From positions 558,001 to 622,000 of the forward strand of contig JANFNE010000019.1 of assembly GCA_024867545.1 (NCBI GenBank): 64,000 bases of DNA, in the 5' to 3' direction. Position 1 is the first letter of the stretch, and each line of letters starts with the position of its first letter. Below the pieces are notes generated by a model. The model was not told the origin of the DNA. It was given only the letters and a program-made list of their open reading frames with translations, and searched no databases. Below are positions 10,729 to 21,677 of the stretch, piece by piece. Source of the DNA: Phytopythium helicoides. Taxonomy: Eukaryota; Oomycota; Peronosporomycetes; Pythiales; Pythiaceae. The translations under genes were made by a program, and so were the position numbers.

Positions 10729-12290
10729 ATGGTGAAGAAGAAGTACAAGTCCAAGCGCTTGTCGCTGCACAAGAAGTACAAGATCGCGCGCAAGGTGCGC
10801 GAGCACAAGCGGCAGGAGCGCAAGGCCGAGCGGCTCAACCAGCACAAGAAGAAGAAGGACCCGGGCATCCCCAACAACTGGCCGTTCAAGGAGGAGCTGC
10901 TGCAGCAGGTCGAGCAGGCGCGCCTCGCGGAGCTCGAGAGCCAGCGCCAGGCGCGCGAGCAGCGCAAGGAGGACAAGAAGGAGCGCAAGAAGCTCGAGGC
11001 GCAGGCGCGCAAGCAGCTCGGCGGCGCCGCCGTGGAGCTCACGCCGCTCTCGGTTGAGATGCAGGCCAAGAAGGACCTCAAGACCAACGTACAGAAGGCC
11101 GACCTGGTGCTTGTCGTGCTGGACGCGCGCGACCCGCAGGGCACGCGCTCGCTCTCGCTCGAGGACGGACTGATCGCAAAGGCGCAGAAGAAGGTTGTCC
11201 TCGTGCTCAACAAGGTCGACCAGGTCTCGGCCGACACGGCACAAAAGGTGAATGGATGCTGGATGGCGCTTGATACGCTTTTTTTTTGAGGCGCTAACAG
11301 TGCTGTTGTGATCGCAGTGGACGACCTACCTGCGCCGCTTTCACCCGACGATCCCCGTGCGCGCGCTCAACAGCAAGGTCGTGGACATTAAGAAGAAGTC
11401 CAAGGTCGACAAGGGCCAGAACGCGCTCTACACGCGCGCGCAGGAGCTGGCAGAGCTGCGTGATAACGGATTCGTGGACCCGCTGCGCACGTTCCTCGAC
11501 GCCTACAGCAGCACGCTGGACGCGCCTGCCCATGTTGCCTATCGTTGGATACCCCAACGTGGGCAAGTCGACACTGCTAAACTCGCTCAAGAAGCGTCAG
11601 CTGACTGCCGTGTCGCCCAACCCGCGCTCGACGAAGCGCGCTGTGGAGGTGCAGTACAATGACAAGATCACGATTGCCGATTGCCCTGCGCTCGACCCCG
11701 ACTACAGTGATGAGTCGTCGGTGATCATGCGCCATGGTATCGCCGATGTGTTTACGGACGACCCAGTTCCTGCTGTCAAGAGCGTGATTGAGCGCGGCGA
11801 GGCGCTGAACCTGATGCAGACCCTGCAGATCCCAGTCTTCCGTAACCACGAAGAGTTCCTGTCTAAGTTCGCGACCAAGTCCAACCTTCGCCGCAAGGGA
11901 GGCGACCCGGACATTCTCCTTGCAGCCCGCACGTTCATCCGGAACCTTGGCAATGGTGCGTACTCGACGTCCTGCTTGCCACCGGCCAAGTCCAAGTCGC
12001 GCTTCGACCTGCCTGCTTGGTACAAGGCTCTGGACCTCGCCAAGCTGAGCGAGCAGGAAGCGAAGCTTTTCACGTCCAACCCGTCGGGCCACAAGCGCGT
12101 TCTTACATTCAAGTCGACCTCAGTGTCTCACGCGGCTGGCGACACAACCGAGTTCGACCTCGTCATGGGCCAGCTTCCTGAGAACGACGGACTGACATCA
12201 GAGGACGAAGAGGGCGACGACGACGACCAAGAGATGGACGGCGAGGAAGAGGAGGAGGAAGAAGAAGAGATGGAGGAAGACGACGAGTAG
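10729..12290 (+). CDS. Nucleostemin/GNL3-type nucleolar GTPase
   Basis: Circularly permuted GTPase of the YlqF/nucleostemin group (GNL3, Grn1, Nug1 relatives), needed for 60S ribosome biogenesis in the nucleolus. Exon 1 10729-11247, intron 11248-11317, exon 2 11318-12290. The N-terminus is a Lys/Arg-rich GN3L domain (KKKYKSKR) with a coiled coil. The permuted G motifs run G4 LNKVD (exon 1 end), G1 GYPNVGKST, then G3 DCPAL. The C-terminus is an acidic run of Glu/Asp. The frame breaks at 11540: an extra T lies between GTTGCC and ATCGTT, immediately before the P-loop. Removing that base joins two halves that both match the family, so this is probably a consensus error or an unusual frameshift rather than a dead gene. 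It shares its promoter with TRM112. Confidence 0.9.
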
Positions 12291-12410
12291 GTCGTCGATC
12301 TGTCTTGTTGAACGAATAGATTATCCCTGAATAACCATCCAAAACATCCATGTGCATGAATTTCGTTATGCATGTTGCAATGACACCCTCGCCACTACTC
12401 CTGAAACACT

Positions 12411-13754
12411 TCACGGAGTCGGGAGTGGGTGGGTCTTGCGCCACTCCAGGACCTTGGGGTGGTTGCTGACGAGGTTGACGATGCGCGTCAGGTTCTTGTA
12501 GGGCTTTGCGATGTCTGGAGGCACTCCATCGAGGCAACCGGTCTCAAGAAACATCACGAGCGAGGCAATCGACAAGTCAGCGACAGTGAGCTCTGGACCA
12601 GTCGAGTATGGCCCCACACGCGATTCGAGGCGCCTATCCAGAAACCCCAGCATCTTGGGAATCGTCTCGCGTGCGAGTTTGCTGCGCATTTCCAGCTTTT
12701 TCTCGGGGTGCTCAATGTACGATTCACTCCACATTGGGTTGTTGTGTCCTTCGTCAATGATCGAGAGCAGCTCGTCCACGCGAAGCGCCTCGAGGGGGTT
12801 GTTTGTCGGATAGAGTCCGCAGAGCGTGCCGACGTAGAGCAGGATGGCGTGGGACTGCGCAACGGGCTTGTCTCCATCGATGTGAATCACCGGCAGCTTG
12901 TGGAACGGCAGCGACGACTTCATCGTGGCAAACTCGGTGCAGCTCACGTGCTCGTCTTCGAATGCCATGTCACCCACTGACAGCGCCAAGCGGATGGGCT
13001 CGGCACGCCCAGTCGAGAAGAAGTAGGTGAGCTTGAGCTTGGGGACCGGAAGCGACTCTAGGTCGACCATGGTCGGAACGTGGACACCGCCACTCTCGCG
13101 CGATACAGGTTCCGATACTTTCTCATCGTGCGGAAGCAGATACCATTGCTTAACGCGAGGCTGAGCGAGCACTTTTGCCACCGACTCATTCACGAAGCGA
13201 AACTTCTCAAAGAGCTCCGAGGTGTGCTTTGCGATCGACCCGCTGCGTAACAGCGTCACCCAGCCGTAGATGGCGAGATCGTGGATGAAGATATCGGTTT
13301 CCTTGCCTTGGAAAAACGGAACAGCCTTCATATCGTTGAGTCGCGCATCGATCAGCGAGAAGTACCGCGGGATTTCGTGCTTCGCAAGCTCCTGGCGCAG
13401 TTCTGCAGGCGTAGAGTCGTGGAGACAGGGCTCAATCTTCTCTGCGAACTCCTCGAGTCCATGGAGAACCTCGTCGATGCGTAACGCTGCTAGCGGATTG
13501 CTCACCGGATAGAGGCCCCCAAGACGCCCTGCAAAGCGCAGGATTGCGTTCGTCTCAGCAAGCAGCTCGCCATCAACTTCCAAGACTGGTAGGCGCTGGT
13601 ACGGCAGCTTGTCTTGGAGTTCTCGGAACTCGTCGCGGCTCAGCTGCTCGTCGATGAAAGGCACCTTCCCAATGAAGAACGCTAGTCGAGCTGGCTCGGC
13701 GCGGCCGTCGTCAGCCAAGTGCTTGAGCTTGATCGTCGGAGCCTGGAGAGCCAT
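12411..13754 (-). CDS. Double-domain (fused) glutathione S-transferase
   Basis: Two sigma-like GST units in one 447-residue polypeptide, each with an N-terminal thioredoxin fold and a C-terminal helical domain. I chose the ATG at 13752-13754 (MALQAP) because the first GST strand follows directly; upstream residues in frame look like leader sequence. The first unit reads KLKHLADDGRAEPARL, the second KLTYFFSTGRAEPIRL. The second keeps the catalytic Tyr position while the first has His there. Both keep the glutathione-binding segment (LPVLEVDGELLAETNAIL; LPVIHIDGDKPVAQSHAIL). A linker of about 25 residues separates them. One exon. Cytosolic; role in conjugation or peroxide detoxification is inferred. 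It converges on the GTPase gene with about 120 bp between ends. Confidence 0.9.
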   Translation of the reverse strand: MALQAPTIKLKHLADDGRAEPARLAFFIGKVPFIDEQLSRDEFRELQDKLPYQRLPVLEVDGELLAETNAILRFAGRLGGLYPVSNPLAALRIDEVLHGLEEFAEKIEPCLHDSTPAELRQELAKHEIPRYFSLIDARLNDMKAVPFFQGKETDIFIHDLAIYGWVTLLRSGSIAKHTSELFEKFRFVNESVAKVLAQPRVKQWYLLPHDEKVSEPVSRESGGVHVPTMVDLESLPVPKLKLTYFFSTGRAEPIRLALSVGDMAFEDEHVSCTEFATMKSSLPFHKLPVIHIDGDKPVAQSHAILLYVGTLCGLYPTNNPLEALRVDELLSIIDEGHNNPMWSESYIEHPEKKLEMRSKLARETIPKMLGFLDRRLESRVGPYSTGPELTVADLSIASLVMFLETGCLDGVPPDIAKPYKNLTRIVNLVSNHPKVLEWRKTHPLPTP

Positions 13755-14686
13755 CGGGTGAATTGTCGAGCTGAGGTGGTGTGCTGAAGAAGATGTGCGT
13801 GTGAAAAGGATGATCTGAAAGTGAGCGAGGACGTGGAGGCGATCGACGTGGTGGTTCTCGAAGGTGGTCGTGGGACACCAATTGACCGTTGAAAAGTCGA
13901 AGCACCATGTTGAAGCCATGCTAGTAATATTGGCTGCTTGCGAAAGCTTCATGATGGGTGCCAGCGAAAAACTCCGCATGCTTCCTCTTGGAGCTGTGCC
14001 GTGTTAAGGTAGTGCTTGCCGTGGTGGCGTGAACACGTGCTAGCTCAGCGTTTTCTCGATGCGCATGATCACGAGCTGCTGGCTTGGGCGACGCCGCCAT
14101 CATGGGTGGCTGGATGCGAAAAGAACTCGAGGTTGGAACTGTGACGTGTCAGAAGTGCCATCGGACTGGAGTCGACGGGACCCTGCATGCACAGTGCAGC
14201 GGTCGACTTCACGGGCCATTCTCTCAAGTCAGCAGCTCCGAATTGCCTTGCAACAGCGAAGGTGGTGATCTTTTCCTAATGATCACGGTTCATCTCCGAC
14301 GACTGGCGCCTTCGAAAGTACTTCGTCTACGCTGGCGCTTGGTGCCGACATGGAGAACCCAACACGATTGCCTTATGGTTGAAGACTGTTCAAGTTGGTC
14401 GATGAGGACAAGCAATTCCGTGTGAGCTGGTGGGTTCATATCGATATGCAGATGGCAAATACCCTCCCCTGCATTCTGTTTTCATCCATGGCACGGCTGG
14501 ATATCTGCGCGGCATGGACGGCCATATGATGGAGCACGTGGCTAGGCTCAGCTTTTTCAGCGCAATATTCACGAACCAGTTCGGCAATCTCCACCTCGAG
14601 AACAACAAAAGCATTCGCGGTGTTTTTACCTTGGCGAGCAACCTCCGCCTTCTTGCTCGGCCTTTCGAGACGATCATCCCGGCATC
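13755..14686. other. Intergenic region between GST and receptor-like kinase
   Basis: About 930 bp between divergent genes. Short frames on both strands show no protein similarity I recognise. It presumably carries both promoters. Confidence 0.5.
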
Positions 14687-16358
14687 ATGGGCCTCCGAAG
14701 AGCATCCTTGGTGTTGATAGTATTGCTGGCGTTTGCGCTCGCAGTTGTTACCAGCGCTGTGTTTGACGAGCGGCGACTGCAAGCAGGTACCGTGCCCCAA
14801 ATGCGATTCAGTCTCGCGATATCGACGAGTGACCACCCTCGACGTTTGGTAAATAGGAAGCGCGATCGATCACAGCGGATCAGTGGAGTTTCCGAGCGAC
14901 AGTGGTTCGAGTGGCGAGACCACGCCTGTACCATCAACGTCGACCTCCAAGCCTTCGACCACTACAGCTCCTCCATCTACAACCACGGCAGCTCCGTCCA
15001 CAACGGCTCCATCGTCGACAACAGCTACTCCTACTGCCACGACTGTACAGCCCGCTGTTGGGAGTTCAAGCTCATCCACGACATCAAGCCTGCAGGGGAG
15101 TAATGACGCGTCAACTACGAGCTTAGGAGGTGGACCAAGCAGCCAAGCCACAAACAGTGGTTCGTCTTCGACGAACGGTGTGTCCAGCTCTTCGGGCTCC
15201 ACGAGCTCCTCCAGCTCGTCTGGCCTCACTTCAGGAATCTTGATCGGCATTATCACCGGAGGAATCGTTCTGGTGGTAGTGGTCTTCGGCTTCCTTGCAA
15301 TCCGTTGTTGCCGCCGCAATCGCGAGGCGCTCGAGAATGGTGTTTCGATCGAGTCGCCGGTTCCACGTGGTCAGTCTCGGGATTACAAGATCACGAGTCC
15401 AGCGGAGTGGGGTGGAGTGTACCATGAAGTTACAGCAACTACTGGAACAAAGTCTACGATGAGAAGCTTCTCTAATCGGGGGAGTCTTTGGGAAGACCCT
15501 GAGCTTACTGCAGCAAGAATCCCTCTCGACAGCATCAGAATTGGCGAGCTGCTTGGCCAGGGTGGATATGGAGAGGTATACCGCGGAGAGTATCGGAATC
15601 AACCGGTCGCCATCAAACGTCTGTTACCGGCAACACGGAAGAGCATGCAACACATTGAGAACTTTCTGGCTGAGATCAAGCTGATGGTATCAATGGAGCA
15701 TCCACATATCGTGCAGTTTGTCGGCGTGGCGTGGGATTCGCTTTCCGATCTCCTCTGCCTGACTGAATTCATGGCCGGCGGCGACCTGCGTACACTGCTC
15801 ATGCGTTGCAAGGAGAGTCGCCATCCAGTTGGTTTTGATCCGACAAAGGCCAACATTGCGCTTCACATCACCCACGGACTCACGTATTTGCACTCTCTCA
15901 ATCCCATCGTGCTGCATCGGGACCTCAAGTCTCGCAACATCCTGCTCACGAGCAAATTGGAGGCAAAGCTGACAGACTTTGGTGTGTCTCGAGAGCGATC
16001 CGACAGAACGATGACGGCAGGCGTTGGCTCCTGCCTGTGGATGGCACCTGAGGTCATGGTGGGAAAGCGCTACGACGAGAAAGCCGACGTTTTCTCTCTG
16101 GGCATCGTCATGGCGGAGCTCGACACGCACGAGTTGCCATACTCGCACGTCAGGGAGCCTGACACCGGCCACCCACTTCCAGATATGGTCGTGCTCCAGC
16201 TCGTGACTGCCGGCCGCCTCAGCGTCCAGCTGACCGACCGCCTGCAGCCAAACCTGCGCCACCTCATCGCCGAGTGCGTGAATCTGGACCCCTTGCGCCG
16301 CCCAACGGCGGCTCAAGTACTCTACGAGCTGCAGGTGATCGCCAAGTCGATGCATTGA
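14687..16358 (+). CDS. Receptor-like TKL protein kinase with mucin-like ectodomain
   Basis: Single-pass membrane Ser/Thr kinase of the tyrosine-kinase-like group, common in oomycetes. Exon 1 14687-14786 encodes the signal peptide (LVLIVLLAFALAVV); intron 14787-14883 (GTACCG..CAG, phase 1); exon 2 14884-16358. The short ectodomain has no folded domain, only Thr/Ser/Pro runs then Ser/Gly runs, probably O-glycosylated. The transmembrane helix is GILIGIITGGIVLVVVVFGF, followed by RCCRRNR. The kinase has G-loop LGQGGYGEVY, VAIKR, catalytic loop HRDLKSRN and DFG, plus an APE-like MAPEV; it ends at a short C-terminus. With no ligand-binding fold, it may sense wall or surface tension or act as a co-receptor (inference). 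Confidence 0.9.
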
Positions 16359-16576
16359 TCACTTGGCATGTCCTGGAGATCCTAATCGAACAAAGACAAT
16401 CATAGCGCGATCATTCAGATCCTTGGTGCCTTTGAGTTTGTTCATTCCTGAAGCAAGTCGATCGTGGCATGAGATTGCAAGATGAGACCAACCGAGATGG
16501 CTACATCTATGAGTGCGGGACCTTCACGCAACCTGCTGCAAACCACTGGCGGCTTGTATGCCACTGCCCGACTGCC

Positions 16577-18134
16577 ATGCGCGGCGTGTTTGATGAGGCC
16601 GCGGCGGAGCAGCACTTCCTGCCGCTAGGGCTCGTGCCGGGACGTTGAGGACTTCGAGAAGCTCAACCGGATCGGCGAGGGCACGTACGGCACCGTCTAC
16701 CGCGCTCGCGACCGCTCGTCGGGGCAGGTCGTGGCGCTCAAGCGCGTGCTGCTGCACAACGAGGCGAGCGAGGGGGTGCGCCACGGTCTCTAAAGTCATT
16801 TCGGCCGTGAAAATGAGAGCTGAGGTGGAAAAGTTGGGAAAATGCAGTTCCCCATCACGGCCGTGCGGGAGATCAAGCTGCTCAAGAGACTGCGCCACCC
16901 GAACTGCGTGCGGCTGCTGGACGTGGCAGTCGGCCGAAAGCGGTCCAGGTGCGATGACTGCCAAAACAAAAATCAAGGTGGTAGATTTCTCACTTCAGAG
17001 GCTTTTGGCGTCGGCAGTGTTTTCTAGTGTTTGAGTACTGCGAGCATGACCTGGGACTGCTTCTGCGGCACCACAAGGACTCGCGCAACCCATTCAAGGA
17101 GTCCGAGGTGGAATCCGCGCTGTTGCCTCTCCATTGTGAAAGCAATCTTACCGATAAGTGCCATGCTTGGCAAACAGGCAAAGCGATTGATGCTGTCGGT
17201 GCTCCACGCACTTGACTATCTCCATGGACAGAATCTTGTGCATCGTGATATCAAGCTCTCCAATATCCTGTACGACCGGTATGGTCGGGTCAAGCTGGCA
17301 GACTTTGGTCTCGCGCGCGAGCTGAGTCGAATGACAGTCGGCGGAAAGGGTGACGCGCTCACACCTAAAGTAGTTACGCTATGGTACCGCGCGCCAGAGA
17401 TCTTGCTTGGTTCGGACGCATATACGAGTGCCGTGGACTTGTGGGCTTGTGGATGCATCTTTGGCGAGCTGCTGCTGCAAGAACCCCTCATGCCCGGAAA
17501 GACTGACCTCGACCAGCTCGAGCAAATCTTCAAGGTGAGCAAATCCATTTGAGTTGAAAGATGTAGAGTTCAACTGAACGCATGTTTTCGTTTTTGTTTC
17601 TCCACTTGGAAAGCTGCTGGGACGGGCAACGGACCAGATCTGGCCTGGAATGTCTTCGCTTCCGAACGCTGACAAGCTGGTGTTCGACACGTCCAGATAC
17701 ACCTACAACAATCTGCGGAAGCTGTTGCCTGATCTCTCTGACAAGGTATCTGACTTCTTGTATCGTTAGTTTATTGCGAGTCAACGACTAATGTAATGCT
17801 GGCTGCTATGCAGGGGATCGATCTGATGAACAGTCTGCTGACGTACGATCCATCACTTCGCATCACGGTATCCATCACTGTTACTGTACTCTGATAGCGT
17901 AGACTGGAAATCTTATGCATGATGCAACTCAATCAGGCACGTGACGCGATTGCCCACCCGTACTTTCGCGAAAAGCCGTTCCCTCAAGAATCGTGCATGA
18001 TGCCAACGTTCCCGTCGCTTCACCCGGATATGAGAAGCGAACCCCAAGGAAACAGCCGAAGTCACCAACACGACGACTCTCGAGTCGGACAGGTCTTTGG
18101 CTCCAATACATCAGTGAAAAAGAGACGAATTTGA
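16577..18134 (+). CDS. CDK10-like cyclin-dependent kinase
   Basis: CMGC kinase of the CDK10 (PISSLRE) family. Exons: about 16577-16775, 16848-16948, 16999-17107, 17178-17534, 17614-17745, 17814-17867, 17937-18134. Motifs: EGTYGTVYRARD, ALKR, cyclin-binding helix PITAVRE in place of PISSLRE, HRDIKLSN, DFGLARE, T-loop TPKVVTLWYRAPE, and the CDK10-typical tail YFREKPFPQES followed by MMPTFP. The 50-nt second intron is the shortest here; its acceptor (16998) was chosen because it keeps the frame into CFLVFEYC. The start is uncertain: the ATG at 16577 opens a frame that joins the kinase frame only if one base near 16628 is ignored. It converges on RPAP2 with 57 bp between ends. Confidence 0.85.
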
Positions 18135-18191
18135 CAAAACAGCGAGATTGATGAGATAACAAAGTCATGTTTTGTCTATTCGAGTTCTCCC

Positions 18192-20124
18192 TTATGCTTG
18201 AAGAAGCTCTTCGTATTCATCTCGCAAGACCAGTGCCTCCTGCAGCATCGTCTCGACCTCCTCGGTTGAAAAATCCTTCTTCTGCTCCTTCGCACGTTCA
18301 CTGCATACGCACTTGCTCTTCGGTCGACGGCACTTTCGGCATTTCAGATCAGACTGTTCGAAGAGACAACATAAACAGATGAGTCACAAGCTCATCAATC
18401 ATACATGGGCTGAAGTGCGCACCTTGGTGTTGTCTGCCTTCTCAGCAATAGACTCTGAAATCTCAACCTTAGGAGCTGTATCAGTGTCAACAACGACCTC
18501 CGCGTCGTCTCGCAAGTCATAAAAGAGCGCGAGTAGCTGACGGAGCTCATAGAGATCTAGCTTCGTCATAGCTTTGATTCTAGAACTGTTGCAGTGCGTT
18601 TGTTAGCCACCACATTTCATAGTTTCCAGCTCGATGCATATCAAAGTTTGAATATACCTCCACTCCCCGTCATCGATGTCTTCAGGTCGCTTGCTATGTG
18701 CCACTAGCATCAAAATAATGGCGATGCATTTCCACTGATAACGTGCACAGTCTCGTTAGTTGGAGATTGCACCGTACCGATAGTGAATGTCCTAAACGTA
18801 CCAGATGGCTGTTACGAGTATCAATAGCAGTGTACAAGGCGAAAGTTCGAGTGATCGTATCGATACGGTAGTTCGACTGGCGGTCGTTCGCAAGTTGCAG
18901 CTTGACGGCGATTTGAACCATCGGCCGTCTCATCATCAGCGATAGCGAATTCCAGCGCTCTGTGAACACTTGCCGCGCCTGGCGCTCTGTTGCTTCATCG
19001 ACTTTCTCATCACCGCCACGAATGACTCCACGCTGCTCTAGCTTTTCCGGAAGGGGCCGTCCAGCAACAACAAGAGTGGTTTCGTACGTGATCCACTCGG
19101 AAAAGAGACTCCAAAGGTTGCTGAACAATGGTAGCTCGTTCAGCGAGACCTCTTCCTCCTCGTCAAAATCGGACAGAACAAAGCTGCCCGTCGACGATAC
19201 GTCAGAGTCTGCTTCCTCGCTCTCGTCACTATCGCTCACAACAACTTCGGCCGCGTCCTTGTTTGATTCTTTCTGCAGCAGCCGCTCAACCTTCTTGGCC
19301 AGTTTTTGCTTGTGGGACGGGAACATGAAGCCTTCGATCAGTACTGCCTGCTTCGAGTCGGGAAAGCTTCTGTCAGGAGGCTGGATCTGCGTATTCTCCT
19401 TGAGCGCAGCGCTCGTCGACTCTTCGAGTTGAACCGGGACAGCGATCTCAGTCATTAAGTTGGCCGACGCCTTGCGCTCCACGATTCCAAGGTCCGACGT
19501 CTTTGACCAGACTGTCTTGACACCTGGCGCCGGGTGTTCATTGGTCCGCTTGGTCCTCGAGTCTGCCTCCTTGACGGCGCTGGCGCTGTCATAGTCACGC
19601 GGATTCGGGTTGTCCGTGCCGAATACCTCCCTAATTGACGGCACCAGCTGCGGGGGCTTGACCGCAAGCTTGGACACGAGCACGCGCGCTTTCTGGCAGG
19701 CGGAGAGCAGCGTTAGCGTCGCGTCTCCCGTTCCCCCAGAGCTCCGCGTCGACGTCCAACCTGCTGGCACTGCGTTGAGCAGAACTGGTTCTCCTGCTGC
19801 GCGTCATAGATCTCCCTGCGCGCGAGCGACACGCGCTTCCTGGGCTTCTTGCTGCGCACACGAGCGCGTTCAGCCAGCCGCCAGAGTTCGACCAGCAGGC
19901 GCCGCGTACCCGTCGAGGCGGTTGCCGCAGCCCGGAAAGGCGCAGAGCTGCTGCACCGCGCGCTCCTCGAAGACCGACTCCACGTGGCGGCGCTGCAGGA
20001 TGCGCGCGCTCAGGTCCAGGAAGGGCACGGGCACGCGCGGGCCCAGCAGCAGCGCCATGAGGCGGAAGGCCTCGCGCGCGCTCGAGCCGTCGCCGCCTGT
20101 CGCCATCACCTTCTTCTCTCTCAT
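18192..20124 (-). CDS. RPAP2/RTR1-type RNA polymerase II CTD phosphatase
   Basis: RTR1 family zinc protein that dephosphorylates the Pol II CTD and helps import Pol II. Six exons: 19910-20124, 19761-19851, 18802-19692, 18658-18734, 18423-18579, 18192-18353. The zinc finger is split by introns: CAFPGCG in exon 1, then FCSTQCQQ in exon 2, matching the family order CxxxxC then CSxxC. The middle is acidic and Ser-rich. The last exon has another Cys cluster ([13 protein letters not shown]), not a usual RTR1 feature as far as I recall, and a Glu-rich helix. Introns are 58-79 nt with an AG acceptor each time. The start could be 20124 or the next Met at 20106. It is head-to-head with the enoyl-CoA hydratase gene. 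Confidence 0.85.
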
Positions 20125-20408
20125 CAACTGGCGGCGGCGGCCTTCCTCGCTGCGATTGGTGCAAAACCCGTCTCCGCATTTTCCGCCAATGGATCCAGCT
20201 TCAACTTGCGTTCTTTCCTCCAATGAACGACGCGCACCAACTTCAATTGCGTATTTTCAGCCAATGGAAGTGTCGTACGCATCCATTTTCCGCCAATCCG
20301 CGCGCGGATTCCCCCGTGCGGCACGTTCCACGCACGTCAACATGGGCGCTTGCGGAGGGGGGAGGCCGCGCTGGCCGCCAGTCCGCATCCTCCCCCCCCT
20401 GCCGCGCC
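20125..20408. promoter_or_regulatory. Bidirectional promoter RPAP2 / enoyl-CoA hydratase, five CCAAT boxes
   Basis: 284 bp. ATTGG at 20155-20159; CCAAT at 20186-20190, 20220-20224, 20261-20265 and 20293-20297. The 20261 box lies in TTTTCAGCCAAT (20254-20265). Boxes recur at roughly 30-40 bp spacing, on both strands, with no TATA box seen. Confidence 0.75.
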
Positions 20409-21455
20409 ATGTTCGCCGCTCGCCAGGCCTCGCGCGCCCTGCGCTCGCCCCTCGCCCGCTCGTTCGCGTCTGCCGGTGGGTTGGCGTCCTCAGTATACAA
20501 AGCGCAAGAGAAAGCGAGAAGGAGGGAGCTGACGGAATGGCCTCAGGCGAGTACGAGAACATCCTGACCGAGGTGCGCGGCAAGGTGGCCATCATCACGC
20601 TCAACCGGCCCAAGGCGCTCAACGCGCTCTGCAGCCCGCTCATCGACGAGCTCAATGGCGCCGCGCACGCCTTCGACGCTGACAAGAACATCGGCGCCAT
20701 CGTCATCACGGGCAGCGACAAGGCCTTCGCCGGTGGGTGCGCGTCAAGGAGGAGGGGGAGGCAGTCTGGCCCTGGGGAACTGACGCGCTGCTGGTTTTGT
20801 CTGTAGCCGGCGCCGACATCAAGGAGATGGCTAGCAAGGGATTCGTGGACGTGTACTCGACCAACATGTTCGCCAACTGGGGCGACATCACCAAGGTCAC
20901 CAAGCCGGTGCGTTGGAAATGGACCCTACTTCGCTCCGATCTTGGAGAGGACGCTCACATTTGCTGCAGGTCATTGCGGCGGTGAACGGGTACGCGCTCG
21001 GCGGCGGCTGCGAGCTGGCGATGCTGTGCGACTTCATCATCGCCGGTGACAAGGCCAAGTTTGGCCAGCCCGAGATCACGCTCGGCACGATCCCGGGCTG
21101 CGGCGGCACGCAGCGCCTGATCCGCGCCGTCGGCAAGTCCAAGGCCATGGAGATGATCCTCACGGGCAGCATGATCGACGCTCAGCAGGCTGAGCGCGAC
21201 GGCCTCGTGGCGCGCGTCGTGCCGGCCGACCAGCTGCTCGACGAGGCCATCAAGACGGCCGAGAAGATCGCCAACTTCTCGCAGCCCATCGTCAAGATGG
21301 CCAAGGAGGCTGTCAACGCCGCCTACGAGCAGTCGCTGCAGGAGGGCCTCAAATACGAGAGCCGCCTCTTCTGGAGCTCGTTCGCCACCAAGGACAAGAT
21401 GGAGGGCATGGCGGCCTTCGTCGAGAAGCGCAAGGCCAACTTCACCAACGAGTAG
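20409..21455 (+). CDS. Mitochondrial enoyl-CoA hydratase (crotonase, short chain)
   Basis: Hydrates 2-trans-enoyl-CoA in mitochondrial beta-oxidation. Exons 20409-20475, 20547-20732, 20807-20907, 20970-21455. Exon 1 encodes an Arg/Ala/Ser-rich, acid-free presequence ([20 protein letters not shown]), a good mitochondrial transit peptide. The crotonase body has [10 protein letters not shown], the oxyanion-hole segments AGADIKEM and [15 protein letters not shown], and both catalytic Glu positions ([24 protein letters not shown]). About 264 residues mature, the normal length. Exon-exon phases agree at all three junctions. The gene is very GC-rich at third positions. It shares its promoter with RPAP2 and converges on poly(A) polymerase. 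Confidence 0.95.
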
Positions 21456-21677
21456 ACGTGCCCTCGTCCGGAGAGCCACTGACTGCGATCACACTTATCT
21501 GTGGTGAGTGGGTACGAAAGGATCACTAGCAACCTAACAACAAACACGAAAACTTGGTGATCGATTCTTGAGCGCGCTATATGCCCGACTAAATGACGCT
21601 ACGATCGACCAACACGGTAAAACTATCAGGGGAAGTCCAGCTATCTACAAACGTACCTGTCCCCGCGTCGAAACTCG

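Noticed and set aside
16586..16628. 43-nt intron joining the CDK10 ATG to the kinase frame
   Set aside because: It has GT and AG ends, but it is shorter than any supported intron here, and the residues it would remove resemble a normal CDK10 N-terminus; a single extra base fits better.
19610..20806. Plus-strand open frame of 398 codons spanning RPAP2 and the enoyl-CoA hydratase start
   Set aside because: It crosses a promoter and a real intron; both genes on either side are well supported in other frames.
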